The notes beneath the pieces were generated by a model, which was given only the letters and a program-made list of their open reading frames with translations, was not told where the DNA came from and did no database searches. DNA of 41,138 nt from Bacteroidaceae bacterium (GTDB lineage: Bacteria; Bacteroidota; Bacteroidia; Bacteroidales; Bacteroidaceae), in NCBI GenBank assembly GCA_017551925.1, contig JAFZKA010000099.1, positions 1-41,138 of the forward strand. The letters are read 5' to 3'. A program made the translations under genes and the position numbers. This document shows, piece by piece, positions 18,024-27,528 of this stretch (positions are counted from its first letter, which is position 1; each line of letters opens with the position of its first letter).

Positions 18024-18054
18024 CGAAATTAACAATTTCCGCCTACTATACCAA
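18024..18054 (-). promoter_or_regulatory. Probable promoter of the purH-mre-mrdA-rodA operon
   Basis: On the minus strand a TTG at 18052-18054 is followed after 20 nt by TAATTTCG at 18024-18031, one mismatch from TAnnTTTG. This would start transcription about 30 nt before the purH ATG. The rest of the 194-bp divergent gap to the DUF362 gene is AT-rich, and I see no clear plus-strand promoter in it. Confidence 0.4.
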
Positions 18055-18180
18055 TAATATAGAGTGCAAATAATGAACAACTTTTATAATAAAACTAAAA
18101 TGGAAACGTGAATTGAAACAAAAATCATACCTTAGCGCAAAATAACATTACTAACCATTGTTTTTTTTATACAAATCAAT

Positions 18181-19125
18181 ATGGACAGACGGGAATTCTT
18201 AAAGACTCTGGCAGCAGCAGGAGCACTCGTAACAGTCAAAAGCAGCGGTATGATGGACGTCATGGCAAGCACCATGCCTGCCACCGCAACCGCCTCTGAG
18301 GGCAATGCTGACCTTGCCGCCATCATGAACGGTGAGCCCGCAGCAATGCTTCAAGCCGCAATGAAAGAACTGGGCGGCATAGGCCGTTTCATAAATAAAG
18401 GAGACAAGATAGTTATCAAACCCAACATAGGATGGGACCGCACGCCTGAACTGGCCGGAAACACCAACCCTGATCTTCTGGTCGCTCTTATCAAGATGTG
18501 CCAGGATGCCGGTGCCGCAGAGATCAAGGTCTTTGACCACACCTGTGACAACTGGACCCGCTGCTATGACCACAGCGGCATTGAGGCTGCCGTCAAGAAG
18601 GCCGGTGCCACAATGGTATATGCCCATGAGAGATCCTCATACCAGCAGGTTGACATACCTAAAGGCAAGGCTCTCAAGAGCGCAGAGGTTCATAAAGCCA
18701 TTGTAGAGTGTGACAAATGGATAAACGTTCCCGTGCTCAAGAACCACGGCGGTGCTCTCATGACCTGCGCCATGAAGAACCACATGGGCATAGTTTGGGA
18801 CCGTCGCGCTTTCCACTCACGCGGTCTGCACCAGTGCATAGCCGATATCTGCACCTACAAACCGGCCGTTCTGCATATCGTTGACGCCTATCGCACAGTT
18901 GCCACCAACGGTCCTCAGGGCCGCAGCGCAAGTGACGTGGTACTGACCAAGGCCCTCTTTGCATCGGCCGATATAGTGGCTGTCGATACCGCCGCAGGCA
19001 AGTTCTTTACCCAGATAAACAAGAACATCAGTTTTGATGACATTGAGCACATTCCTGACGGACAGCAACTCGGACTGGGCACAATGGATCTGGAATCAAT
19101 CAACGTAAAGAGAGTAAGACTGTAA
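18181..19125 (+). CDS. DUF362 domain protein with twin-arginine-type signal
   Basis: A 314-residue protein of the DUF362 family, which is often found with ferredoxins; the reaction is unknown. The N-terminus MDRREFLKTLAAAGALV is a typical twin-arginine signal, suggesting export of a folded, possibly cofactor-bound protein. Family features include KIVIKPNIGWDR, FDHTCDNWTRCYDHSG, VPVLKNHGGALMTCAMKNHMG and the later DIVAVDTAAGKFF. Cysteines in the central part (for example CAMKNH and HQCIADIC) could bind a cluster, but no full ferredoxin motif is present. The polyferredoxin gene follows 24 nt later, so the two form an operon and probably one redox module. Confidence 0.88.
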   Translation: MDRREFLKTLAAAGALVTVKSSGMMDVMASTMPATATASEGNADLAAIMNGEPAAMLQAAMKELGGIGRFINKGDKIVIKPNIGWDRTPELAGNTNPDLLVALIKMCQDAGAAEIKVFDHTCDNWTRCYDHSGIEAAVKKAGATMVYAHERSSYQQVDIPKGKALKSAEVHKAIVECDKWINVPVLKNHGGALMTCAMKNHMGIVWDRRAFHSRGLHQCIADICTYKPAVLHIVDAYRTVATNGPQGRSASDVVLTKALFASADIVAVDTAAGKFFTQINKNISFDDIEHIPDGQQLGLGTMDLESINVKRVRL

Positions 19126-19149
19126 CCTGTTCAACAACAAACTCTCATT

Positions 19150-20643
19150 ATGTTCAGAAAGATCAGGATTGCAGTTGCGATAGCCGTAATTGCCATACTT
19201 ACCTTTGGTTTCATAGACTTTGCGGGGATTATTGACAACCCGCTGCTGCAAAAGATTCAGTTCGGTCCCGCACTGCTGTCATTAAGCATTGTAACACTGG
19301 TGTGCCTTATTGCCGCCACACTGCTGCTTGGACGCCTGTACTGTTCCGTAATCTGTCCGCTCGGCATTTTTCAGGATTTCTTTAACTGGTTGTCAAAGAA
19401 ATTTGACAAGAAAAAGAAATACGGATACAAAACTGAACAGCCATGGCTGCGCTGGGGAGTGCTGGCAGTTCTGGTGATTGCATGGATATGCGGCTTTACC
19501 TTCCTGACAGGCCTTGTGGAACCTTACAGTGCATACGGGCGCATGGCCGATGAACTGTTCCGCCCGGTCTATCTCTTTGGCAACAACCTGCTTGCCACCA
19601 TTTTTGAGAAATTCGGCAACTACAGTTTCTTTAAAGTTGTGATTTCACTTAAGTCCATAACGGCATTTGCGGTTGCCTTGCTAACCTTGCTGGTTGTAGG
19701 ACATATATCATACCACTACGGCCGCACCTGGTGCAACGCCATCTGCCCTGTCGGCACTTTGTTAGGATTTTTCTCCCGTTTTTCACTCTTGCGCATACGC
19801 ATAGACAAGGACAAGTGCAACCACTGTCTGGCCTGCCAGCGCAAGTGCAAGGCCTATTGCATAGACTCAAAAAACCAGGCCATAGACTACTCACGTTGCG
19901 TTGACTGTTTTGACTGCATTGATGCATGCAAGCAGAAAGCGCTCTCTTTCGGTCCTGTAAAATGCAGCAAAGCCCCAAATGAGAATCAGACCGACAGCGT
20001 TGATGAGTCAAAGCGTCAGTTCCTTAAATCAACGCTGGTCATTGCAGCCCTTGCTCCTGCCGCCCTTGAGGCCAAGGTAACGGGTAAGAAGGATGAGCGT
20101 GTGCCCATGTCCCCTCCCGGCTCCATAAGCCACAGGAACCTGCTTCAGCACTGCACCGCCTGCCATCTGTGCGTCAGCAAGTGCCCAAGCCATGTGCTCA
20201 AACCGGCCGGTATGGAATACGGTCTGGGTGGAATAATGCAGCCTGTCATGAAATTTGATGACGGCTACTGCAACTATGACTGCAACCTTTGCAGCCAGGT
20301 ATGCCCTGCCGGTGCAATCAGACCGCTTACTGTTGAGCAGAAGCACAGCACCCAACCGGGCCGCGTGGTATTCAACAAGGATATCTGCGTAGTGAACGTG
20401 AACCGCACCAGTTGCGGAGCATGTGCCGAGCACTGTCCTGTACAGGCTATCCACATGGTTCCGTTTGAGGGCGGTCTGACTATTCCTCAAACCACTCCTG
20501 AACTGTGCGTGGGCTGCGGCGGATGCGAATACATCTGCCCCGTCAAGGCTGTACATATTGAGGGTAATCCTGTACATCTGGAGGCTAAAGCCCCTGAGCA
20601 GGACAACAACATCCAAACAGACAATTTCGATTTCGGTTTCTGA
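19150..20643 (+). CDS. Membrane-bound polyferredoxin, NapH-like with NapG-like C-terminal half
   Basis: A 497-residue membrane iron-sulfur protein. Residues 1-215 hold about five hydrophobic segments and two paired NapH-family motifs, GRLYCSVICPLG (61-72) and GRTWCNAICPVG (191-202). Ferredoxin clusters follow at Cys223/226/229/233 and 250/253/256/260. At 287-294 a twin-arginine-like SKRQFLKS precedes a hydrophobic stretch and alanine-rich cleavage-like site. After this come four more cluster motifs, around 335-345, 374-385, 413-429 and 453-463. This looks like a NapH-type electron-transfer protein fused to a NapG-type secreted ferredoxin. It probably moves electrons across the membrane to or from the DUF362 partner; the donor and acceptor are unknown. 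Confidence 0.88.
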   Translation: MFRKIRIAVAIAVIAILTFGFIDFAGIIDNPLLQKIQFGPALLSLSIVTLVCLIAATLLLGRLYCSVICPLGIFQDFFNWLSKKFDKKKKYGYKTEQPWLRWGVLAVLVIAWICGFTFLTGLVEPYSAYGRMADELFRPVYLFGNNLLATIFEKFGNYSFFKVVISLKSITAFAVALLTLLVVGHISYHYGRTWCNAICPVGTLLGFFSRFSLLRIRIDKDKCNHCLACQRKCKAYCIDSKNQAIDYSRCVDCFDCIDACKQKALSFGPVKCSKAPNENQTDSVDESKRQFLKSTLVIAALAPAALEAKVTGKKDERVPMSPPGSISHRNLLQHCTACHLCVSKCPSHVLKPAGMEYGLGGIMQPVMKFDDGYCNYDCNLCSQVCPAGAIRPLTVEQKHSTQPGRVVFNKDICVVNVNRTSCGACAEHCPVQAIHMVPFEGGLTIPQTTPELCVGCGGCEYICPVKAVHIEGNPVHLEAKAPEQDNNIQTDNFDFGF

Positions 20644-20645
20644 AA

Positions 20646-21797
20646 TCAGTCTCTGTAGAAGATGAGAATTGGATTGGAGTCTTCAGTGACCGACGGGAAC
20701 AGCCTGCGGTAATGCTCATTGTCAAGAATCATACCGGAATCCAGGAACCCGATAAGCGTGCCCTCAGAGCATCCCACAAGGTACGGGAATGATTCAACAT
20801 TCTCCATCATATACTTGAAGTCACTTGTATATACATACATGCGGTAACTGGTCCAGTCTTTCTTGTCAACAAGCGTCATGACCAGGTTGGCACCATAGTT
20901 GGTTGATACAAAGTAAAGGAACCTGTCAGTTTCCAGATAGCCGCACTTGGTGTATTCCCTTTCAGGATTGGTAAAGACCTTGTCACTCTTTTTAAGGTCA
21001 TCGGGAATGACTATATCGGTAGTCATATGGCAAGTGACTGAAATGGTATCGGCCGAATAATGATAGAAAAGATCATTATCCTCAACTCCCATGAAACCTA
21101 TCATACCCGGGTTGATATGATTCAGGTATGGGTTGTTTATGCTGACATGGGCAAAATCAGGATCATACTCCAACAGTTGCTCAATAAACTTTCCGTCAGG
21201 ATCAGTACGCCATAATCCACGGCGGTAATTACGTCCGGAATACTTTATCGGATTGGTGAACAGAAAATCACCGTTGGGCATTACGGCAAAATCTGTTACA
21301 AAATCATCAATCGCAACCTGCCTTTTGAAAGTGCCGTCAAAATCATACACCAGAACCTTGTTGTTATGACCATCCATAATGTACAGTTCGTTCGTTGAAC
21401 GAAGCACATCAAAGCGGTCTATTACACGGTAGTTGCCGGTACCTTTGCCCCTATGGTCAAAACGGCTCAGGAACTTACCCTCACTGTTAAAGAAATAGAG
21501 GACATCGGCCGAACGGATAATGATTGTATCACCGAATGAAACCACGACATCAACTGAACTGACCATACTTTCAACACCGGCATTCTCCAGATAAATGGTG
21601 TCAATTGATGAGCACATCTTTGACAAAAGGGGATATTCGGTAGGATCATCATGAAGAAGCGGGACATTGATGTCATGCAGACAGGTAAAGCAAGGCTCTT
21701 TTTTCTGCTTGCATCCGATCAGGAAAGACAAGCATAACAGCAATGAGAACATACCCATTGCAACCTTAATGTCTGACAGCCTGAGATTCCTTTTCAT
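20646..21797 (-). CDS. 6-bladed beta-propeller lipoprotein
   Basis: A 383-residue predicted lipoprotein of unknown function. The signal sequence ends in FLIGC, with lipidation at Cys28. The body shows NHL/6-bladed propeller strands typical of Bacteroidetes 6-bladed beta-propeller proteins, for example YFFNSEGKFLSRFDHRGKG, VYDFDGTFKRQ and WRTDPDGKFIEQL. A longer frame opens at 21932, but it would cover the symporter terminator and its extra residues do not resemble a signal peptide, so I use the ATG at 21797. It stands alone, and its stop is 2 nt from the stop of the convergent polyferredoxin gene. Confidence 0.82.
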   Translation of the reverse strand: MKRNLRLSDIKVAMGMFSLLLCLSFLIGCKQKKEPCFTCLHDINVPLLHDDPTEYPLLSKMCSSIDTIYLENAGVESMVSSVDVVVSFGDTIIIRSADVLYFFNSEGKFLSRFDHRGKGTGNYRVIDRFDVLRSTNELYIMDGHNNKVLVYDFDGTFKRQVAIDDFVTDFAVMPNGDFLFTNPIKYSGRNYRRGLWRTDPDGKFIEQLLEYDPDFAHVSINNPYLNHINPGMIGFMGVEDNDLFYHYSADTISVTCHMTTDIVIPDDLKKSDKVFTNPEREYTKCGYLETDRFLYFVSTNYGANLVMTLVDKKDWTSYRMYVYTSDFKYMMENVESFPYLVGCSEGTLIGFLDSGMILDNEHYRRLFPSVTEDSNPILIFYRD

Positions 21798-21846
21798 TTC
21801 GGGATGCGAAGATATACAATATTGAGCAAACATTAACACATGTTGG

Positions 21847-21882
21847 CAAAAAAAAGAGCCGGTCCGCATAGGAACCGGCTCT
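21847..21882 (-). terminator. Rho-independent terminator of the GPH symporter gene
   Basis: On the minus strand AGAGCCGGT at 21882-21874 pairs with ACCGGCTCT at 21863-21855, and is followed by eight U residues at 21854-21847. It lies 21 nt past the symporter stop. Confidence 0.93.
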
Positions 21883-21903
21883 CTATAATCATCAGAGTAA
21901 TAA

Positions 21904-23304
21904 TTATTTCTTTGCAGCGTGCTTAGCCTCAATCTCCTTGTTCATCTCATCAAGTCTCTCATCGGTAAGAGGATACTTGAATACCAGATATCCTACTACG
22001 ACAAGAAGAACTGCAGGAATGATGGTTGTAAAGATAAGGATTGCATTCTGAACAGTCGGATTATAATCACTCAGGTGAGTATAATAAGCATTTACCGGTG
22101 CGCTGATGAATGATGCCAGGAACACAACGATAAAGATGCTCAGTACCAACTGCAGGCACTTGTTTGCCTTGAACTCCTGCCACATCTCACCGAATGAAAC
22201 GGGTTTTTCAGGAGTGGTGGTGATGTTCTCCTTGCTGCCCATGAAGCAGAGAGTAAGCAGAACAAAACCTACAATTGCAAAGATGCAAGTTACAGTGAAC
22301 CATGCCTTGGGATCAGTAGGCAGCGCTGACTCCTCACTGGCCAGGTTGAAGCCGATAAGGCCCATCACCCAAGGAGTGATGAAACCTGCAAGTGAGAAAC
22401 CGGCCTTGAAAGCAACGCCTGCCAGAGCGTTAACGGTAGCAGCAGGACGGTTGCCTGTACGGTACTCAGCATCAGTAATTACCTCAGGAACAAGAGCCCA
22501 CATGAGTGAACCTACCAGCAGACCTACACCGGTCAGAACCTTTGCACCCTGAACAATTATATTGCAATTCTGAACATCAAAGAACTTACCGATGATGAAC
22601 AGTGTGATGAATCCTACAAGACCTACTGAAAGAAGCAGATAATAAAGTCCTTTCTTTCCGAACAGTTTCTTTAAGACAGGAAGTAAAGGCAGGATTATGA
22701 AGGCAGGGATTGTACCGATAGCCATGAATACAGCCTGGTTCCAGTCAACGGCAATACCCACGCACATAGCAAGTCCGATGGGGAAACCGGCCTGAACGAC
22801 AATCTGGCCGATATTGGCGCAAACCATACGGGTTGAAGTAAGAATAAGAACCTCATCGTTATCACGGGTCATTGAAGCCATGATAGAGCCGTAAGGTATA
22901 TTCACTACTGAGTAAATCATGCTGAGCAGGGTGTAACTTACTGTAGCATAGACAATCTTACCGGTCATGCCCCATGTGGCTACGGTCGGAAGCATCAGGA
23001 AGCAGGCAGCAACCGTAAGAGGAATACCACCGTACAGAAGATATGTACGATACTTGCCTAACTTGGGATTGTGGTTATCAATATATTTTCCGACTACAGG
23101 ACTCCAGAAACAGTCAAGGAGTCTTACTGCAAGAATAAGTCCGCTTACAAATCCGGGGTTGATTTTGAGTACTGTGCAGAGGTACAGCATCAGGAAACAT
23201 GCAACCGTCTGGAAGATAAGATTCTGGGCAAGGTCACCGGAACCGAAACCGATTCTCTGGCCCCAACTCAGTTTGTAATAACCGTTGTTAACTTCGTTTG
23301 CCAT
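21904..23304 (-). CDS. GPH-type MFS sugar:cation symporter
   Basis: A 466-residue inner-membrane transporter with about twelve hydrophobic segments. The N-terminus KLSWGQRIGFGSGDLAQNLI and the loop GKYIDNHNPKLGKYRTYLLY are characteristic of the glycoside-pentoside-hexuronide (MelB-like) family. LLDCFWSPVVG carries the acidic residue of helix II that binds the coupling cation in relatives. The substrate cannot be told from sequence, and there is no glycosidase or regulator beside it. It is a single-gene unit with its own promoter (23356-23386) and terminator (21847-21882). Confidence 0.88.
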   Translation of the reverse strand: MANEVNNGYYKLSWGQRIGFGSGDLAQNLIFQTVACFLMLYLCTVLKINPGFVSGLILAVRLLDCFWSPVVGKYIDNHNPKLGKYRTYLLYGGIPLTVAACFLMLPTVATWGMTGKIVYATVSYTLLSMIYSVVNIPYGSIMASMTRDNDEVLILTSTRMVCANIGQIVVQAGFPIGLAMCVGIAVDWNQAVFMAIGTIPAFIILPLLPVLKKLFGKKGLYYLLLSVGLVGFITLFIIGKFFDVQNCNIIVQGAKVLTGVGLLVGSLMWALVPEVITDAEYRTGNRPAATVNALAGVAFKAGFSLAGFITPWVMGLIGFNLASEESALPTDPKAWFTVTCIFAIVGFVLLTLCFMGSKENITTTPEKPVSFGEMWQEFKANKCLQLVLSIFIVVFLASFISAPVNAYYTHLSDYNPTVQNAILIFTTIIPAVLLVVVGYLVFKYPLTDERLDEMNKEIEAKHAAKK

Positions 23305-23355
23305 AAAAATGATTTTATTGATTAATAATTTTGGTTAATCTGTTTTTTGAGCCCA

Positions 23356-23386
23356 CAAACTTACACAAAAAATGTAAGGAAACAAC
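23356..23386 (-). promoter_or_regulatory. Promoter of the GPH symporter gene
   Basis: On the minus strand TTG at 23383-23385 is followed after 19 nt by TAAGTTTG (23356-23363), a full TAnnTTTG match, about 52 nt before the start codon. A small inverted repeat (CTTACA at 23360-23365, TGTAAG at 23373-23378) lies between the two elements and touches the -7 box. It may be an operator or simply the end of the upstream gene's transcript. Confidence 0.7.
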
Positions 23387-23388
23387 AT

Positions 23389-25050
23389 TTATTGCCCGGT
23401 TTCCATCAGTTTGACAGCCCTTTGTATTGTCTCATCAAGTTCCTGTATCACCTGATAATATGCATTCATTCCCCAAATCATACGGGCAATGGTTGCCTTA
23501 AGTTGAGTCTTGAATATGGCCAGGCTCTCGTTATACTGCTCTTCATCATACTCCACATTGGCGTCTTTGGCCTTGTCAAGGAACATCCTGAGCACATCGG
23601 GGCCCACCTCAAAACCCTTCCGGTACTCCTCAAAAGTCTTGAAGCGGCGCTGCAGCATTCTGCGGTTACGTTCAGTATATTGCATTGACGTCTGAAGCAC
23701 CACGTTCTTGGCGGTGACATTCCGATAATACTTGTTGGTACGTGTGGTGTCAAGCGGTACAAAGACATCGGGCATGATGCCTCCGCCGCCATATACGGTG
23801 CGATGCTTTATTATGGTGCTGTACTTGAGCGAATCAGGGAAATGAATGCTGTCAGGGTTGGTCAGTTCACCATGATGCAGGCGTTCCATGATATCATCAC
23901 CGTAATCCACATCCTTGCCGTAAGGTTTCTGGATACAGCGGCCTACCGGAGTAAAGTACTTGGCAACGGTAAGGCGTATGAGCGAACCGTCATGGAACTC
24001 AATGGGACGCTGTACAAGGCCTTTTCCGAATGAACGGCGGCCCACAATGGTGGCACGGTCCCAGTCCTGGACGGCTCCAGAAACAATCTCACTGGCCGAT
24101 GCTGAATACTCGTCAATCAGCACCACCAGTTTGCCGTCACGGAAATGTCCGCGACCGTCAGCCACATAACCGCTCTTGGGTGAACGGCGCCCTTCTGTAT
24201 AAACCACCATCTGGTCGCGGCCCAAGAACTCGTTCGCAATACCAACTGCAGCCATGAGCAGTCCGCCGCCGTTACCCTGAAGGTCAAGTATAAGTGATGT
24301 GGCACCCTGTGAGCGCAGTTCTGACAGTTTGGTCTCAAACTCCTCAACCGTAGTTGCCCCAAAACTGGAAATCTTGATGTAGCCTATTCCCGGTTTGATC
24401 ATATAGCCGGCGTCAACGGTATTCACGGGAATCTTGTCACGGATCACGATAAAATGAATCAGGTCATCAACGCCACGGCGGCATATTCCCAGGTCAACCT
24501 TGGTTCCCTTGGGACCGCGCAGACGTTTCATTATGGTCTCCTGTGACATCTTTACACCGGCAATGGCAGTATCATTGACAGTCACAATGCGGTCGCCTGC
24601 CAGGATACCCACCTTTTCAGAGGGACCGTCAGGAATCGGCTGCACAATGAAAAGCGTATCTTCAATCATATTAAACTGAACGCCGATGCCCTCAAAAGAG
24701 CCCACCAGAGTCTCACTTGACTTGTCATTCTCCTCGGCCGTAAGATATGTGGAATGGGGATCCAGTTCCTCAAGCATACCTATAATGGCCTGCTCTACCA
24801 ATTTCTTTTCATCAACCTCCTCAACATAGAGAGCCGAAATGGCACCCTCGGCCACCAGCAGTTTCTGCAGTTCGGCATCAATGGCCGTAGCCTGGGGCTG
24901 CGGCTGACGCTGCACCTGTGGCTGTGGCTGGCGCTGGATTTGCGGCTGTACCTGACGCTGCGGCTGAGGCTGTGTCAAGCCGCGTCCCGGCTGAGCAAGG
25001 ACTGAAAGCGGAATCATTCCGGCTAACAGCAAGATATATCTCAGTTTCAT
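23389..25050 (-). CDS. S41 family C-terminal processing peptidase
   Basis: A 553-residue exported serine protease of the CtpA/Prc type. The signal peptide (1-19) is followed by a Gln/Pro-rich linker at about 20-54, unusual for the family. A PDZ domain lies at about 118-200 (GIGVQFNMIEDTLFIVQPIP, KVGILAGDRIVTVND). The protease core has DLQGNGGG, the SASASE motif at 316-321 with Ser318 as likely nucleophile, and Lys343 in GRRSFGKGLVQ; Ser and Lys are 25 apart as in the family. Its start overlaps the coaD stop by 4 nt, so it is the last gene of parE-coaD-S41. Confidence 0.93.
   Translation of the reverse strand: MKLRYILLLAGMIPLSVLAQPGRGLTQPQPQRQVQPQIQRQPQPQVQRQPQPQATAIDAELQKLLVAEGAISALYVEEVDEKKLVEQAIIGMLEELDPHSTYLTAEENDKSSETLVGSFEGIGVQFNMIEDTLFIVQPIPDGPSEKVGILAGDRIVTVNDTAIAGVKMSQETIMKRLRGPKGTKVDLGICRRGVDDLIHFIVIRDKIPVNTVDAGYMIKPGIGYIKISSFGATTVEEFETKLSELRSQGATSLILDLQGNGGGLLMAAVGIANEFLGRDQMVVYTEGRRSPKSGYVADGRGHFRDGKLVVLIDEYSASASEIVSGAVQDWDRATIVGRRSFGKGLVQRPIEFHDGSLIRLTVAKYFTPVGRCIQKPYGKDVDYGDDIMERLHHGELTNPDSIHFPDSLKYSTIIKHRTVYGGGGIMPDVFVPLDTTRTNKYYRNVTAKNVVLQTSMQYTERNRRMLQRRFKTFEEYRKGFEVGPDVLRMFLDKAKDANVEYDEEQYNESLAIFKTQLKATIARMIWGMNAYYQVIQELDETIQRAVKLMETGQ
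24885..24995 (-). repeat. In-frame Q/P-rich coding repeat in the S41 peptidase
   Basis: This part of the peptidase gene is made of repeated CAG/CCG-type codons that encode QPQPQ(R/V) blocks, residues about 20-54. It forms a flexible linker after the signal peptide and is likely to vary in length between strains. Confidence 0.75.
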
Positions 25051-25511
25051 TTTTTCTGGAAATATGGTTTGAATGTTTCTATTATCAGGCTATCTACAGG
25101 GCGGCCGAATGAATGCATCTCACGCACCAGGCTGCTGCTTACATGCTGCATGGACTCCTCTGACACAAGTATCACGGTCTCAACACCCTCAATTGAACGG
25201 TTGGCATAGGCAAGACCACGTTCCTTGTCATAGTCAGTCACTGAACGTATGCCACGCAGAATGGCATCACAACCATACTGACGCACCGCATCGACTGTCA
25301 GCCCTTTATATATCGCCACAGATACCCTGGGATTGTCTTTGTAATATGAGCGTATGGCCTCCTCACGCACATCAGCACTAAGCAGCGGTGATTTTTCACC
25401 GTTTATGCCGATGGCTATCACCACCTCGGCGCCCAACTTGAGGGCACGCTCCACAAGGTCTGCATGACCTGTTGTGAACGGGTCGAATGACCCCGGAAAA
25501 AACAGTTTCAT
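25047..25511 (-). CDS. coaD: Phosphopantetheine adenylyltransferase
   Basis: A 154-residue enzyme making dephospho-CoA from 4'-phosphopantetheine and ATP, the penultimate step of coenzyme A synthesis. The nucleotidyltransferase motif GSFDPFTTGHADL is at 7-19; ILRGIRSVTDYDKE and the C-terminal VSSSLVRE (the ISS.R motif of the fold) are both present. Length is standard. It begins 15 nt after parE, and its stop overlaps the next start as ATGA. Confidence 0.97.
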   Translation of the reverse strand: MKLFFPGSFDPFTTGHADLVERALKLGAEVVIAIGINGEKSPLLSADVREEAIRSYYKDNPRVSVAIYKGLTVDAVRQYGCDAILRGIRSVTDYDKERGLAYANRSIEGVETVILVSEESMQHVSSSLVREMHSFGRPVDSLIIETFKPYFQKK

Positions 25512-25526
25512 AGTCCTTTCTGTTCT

Positions 25527-27485
25527 TTAAAATTTCTCTCCTTCATCCTCATCAACGATATCCTCCTCAACAACCAGGTTGTCAATGATAAAGTTCTGAC
25601 GTTCCATGGTGTTCTTACCCATGTAGAATGACAAAAGGTCATCAACGGCATCGGTCTTTTTGAGTGTCACCATCTCAAGACGCATGTCAGGGCCGATGAA
25701 ATTCTTGAATTCATCGGGTGAAATCTCACCAAGTCCTTTGAATCGGGTTATCTCAGGATTTGGAGAGAGTTTCTCAATGGCCTGGCGTCGCTCCTCCTCG
25801 GTATAGCAGTAGATGGTCTCAAACTCACCTTTCTCTGTAACCACGCCGTCAACATGACCGGCGGGGCCTTTTTTCTTTTTGCGTTTGTTGCGCACGCGGA
25901 ACAGCGGGGTCTGCAGGATATAGACATGACCTTTTCTGATCAGTTCAGGGAAGAACTGCAGGAAGAAAGTAATCATGAGCAGACGTATGTGCATGCCGTC
26001 AACATCGGCATCGGTAGCCACTATTATCTTGTTGTAGCGCAGGTCATCAAGGCCCTCCTCTATGTTCAGGGCTGCCTGAAGCAGGTTGAACTCCTCATTC
26101 TCATAGACCACCTTCTTGGTAAGACCGTAACTGTTCAGGGGCTTACCGCGCAGGCTGAATACGGCCTGAGTGTTCACATCACGGCTCTTGGTTATTGAGC
26201 CGCTCGCAGAGTCACCCTCAGTAATGAAAATGCAACTCTCCTCCTGGCGGTCACCACGTGTATCGTTCAGGTGTATGCGGCAGTCTGCCAGTTTGCGGTT
26301 GTGCAGATTGGCTTTCTTGGCACGTTCACGGGCCTGCTTGGTTATTCCGGCTATCTCCTTGCGCTCCTTTTCTGACTCAAGTATCTTTTTGAGTATGACA
26401 TCGGCCACCTCTGAATCCTTGTGTAGCAGGTCATCAACCTCTTTCTTTATGAAATCACCCACAAACTTGTTGAGTGACACGCCGCCGTTGGGGCTCATTG
26501 TGGTAGAGCCCAACTTTATCTTGGTCTGGCTCTCAAACACCGGCTCTTCAACGTTCAGGGCTATGGCAGCCACAATGCCGTTACGTACATCGCCCAGTTC
26601 AAAGTTCTTGCCGTAGAACTCCTTGATGGTACGGGCTATGTGCTCCTTGAATGCGCTCTGATGTGTTCCGCCCTGTGATGTGTATTGGCCGTTCACAAAT
26701 GAATAATACTCCTCACCGTACTGGTTGGTATGGGTAAATGCTATCTCAATGTCCGTACCCTGCAGATGGATTATCGGATAGAGGCTCTGGGCACTCATTC
26801 GTTCACCGAGCAGATCCTCAAGACCATTGCGCGACATGAAACGCTGCCCGTTGTACATGATGGTAAGACCAGTATTCAGGTAGGTATAGTTCCTGAGCAT
26901 GGTCTCGATTATGGCAGGACGGAACTGATAGCCTGTAAACAACTGCTCATCAGGTTCAAATATCACCTGCGTTCCGTGTTCATCGGCACTTGGAACAGTC
27001 TCGTCAGACATCAGTTTGCCGCGCTCAAAACGGAGCGTACGCACCTGACCCTCACGCCAACTGCTTACAACAAAACTACGGCTCAGAGCATTTACCGCCT
27101 TAAGACCGACGCCATTCAGACCAACGCTTTTCTTGAACGCCTTGCTGTCAAACTTACCGCCGGTGTTAAGCATGCTCACAGCCTCGACAAGTTTGCCCTG
27201 CGGAATACCGCGACCGTAGTCACGTACAGAAACGCGTCCTGTATCAGTCAGGTCAATATCAATGCGTTTGCCAGTGTTCATACGGAACTCATCCACACTG
27301 TTGTCAATAATCTCCTTGAGCAGCACGTAGATACCGTCATCGGCCTGTGAGCCGTCACCCAACTTGCCAATATACATACCTGGACGGTTACGGATATGCT
27401 CCATATCGTCCATGTGACGTATGTTATCCTCATTGTACTGCACCTCAGGCGGTCTCTGGTCAAATAATTCGTCTGTCTCTGCCAT
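25527..27485 (-). CDS. parE: DNA topoisomerase IV subunit B (type IIA topoisomerase ATPase subunit)
   Basis: A 652-residue GHKL ATPase and TOPRIM subunit that partners ParC to decatenate chromosomes. The GHKL domain holds [28 protein letters not shown] and the [11 protein letters not shown] glycine box. The transducer domain is in the middle, and the TOPRIM domain has [11 protein letters not shown] and [25 protein letters not shown] is near the C-terminus, followed by an acidic tail. I favour parE over gyrB because of the Bacteroidetes ParE-like N-terminus and the coaD-S41 protease neighbours, but the two are close relatives. A heptamer array at 27529-27584 lies in its 5' leader. Confidence 0.9.
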   Translation of the reverse strand: MAETDELFDQRPPEVQYNEDNIRHMDDMEHIRNRPGMYIGKLGDGSQADDGIYVLLKEIIDNSVDEFRMNTGKRIDIDLTDTGRVSVRDYGRGIPQGKLVEAVSMLNTGGKFDSKAFKKSVGLNGVGLKAVNALSRSFVVSSWREGQVRTLRFERGKLMSDETVPSADEHGTQVIFEPDEQLFTGYQFRPAIIETMLRNYTYLNTGLTIMYNGQRFMSRNGLEDLLGERMSAQSLYPIIHLQGTDIEIAFTHTNQYGEEYYSFVNGQYTSQGGTHQSAFKEHIARTIKEFYGKNFELGDVRNGIVAAIALNVEEPVFESQTKIKLGSTTMSPNGGVSLNKFVGDFIKKEVDDLLHKDSEVADVILKKILESEKERKEIAGITKQARERAKKANLHNRKLADCRIHLNDTRGDRQEESCIFITEGDSASGSITKSRDVNTQAVFSLRGKPLNSYGLTKKVVYENEEFNLLQAALNIEEGLDDLRYNKIIVATDADVDGMHIRLLMITFFLQFFPELIRKGHVYILQTPLFRVRNKRKKKKGPAGHVDGVVTEKGEFETIYCYTEEERRQAIEKLSPNPEITRFKGLGEISPDEFKNFIGPDMRLEMVTLKKTDAVDDLLSFYMGKNTMERQNFIIDNLVVEEDIVDEDEGEKF

Positions 27486-27528
27486 ATATCTTTATTATAC
27501 TATTCAAATAAAAACGTCAAAAATCCAA

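Noticed and set aside
21798-21932. N-terminal extension of the propeller lipoprotein
   Set aside because: It would cover the symporter terminator and the end of its gene, and would bury the signal peptide inside the protein.
26170-27350. Two long frames antisense to parE
   Set aside because: They are shadows of the GHKL and TOPRIM coding sequence and have no domain of their own.
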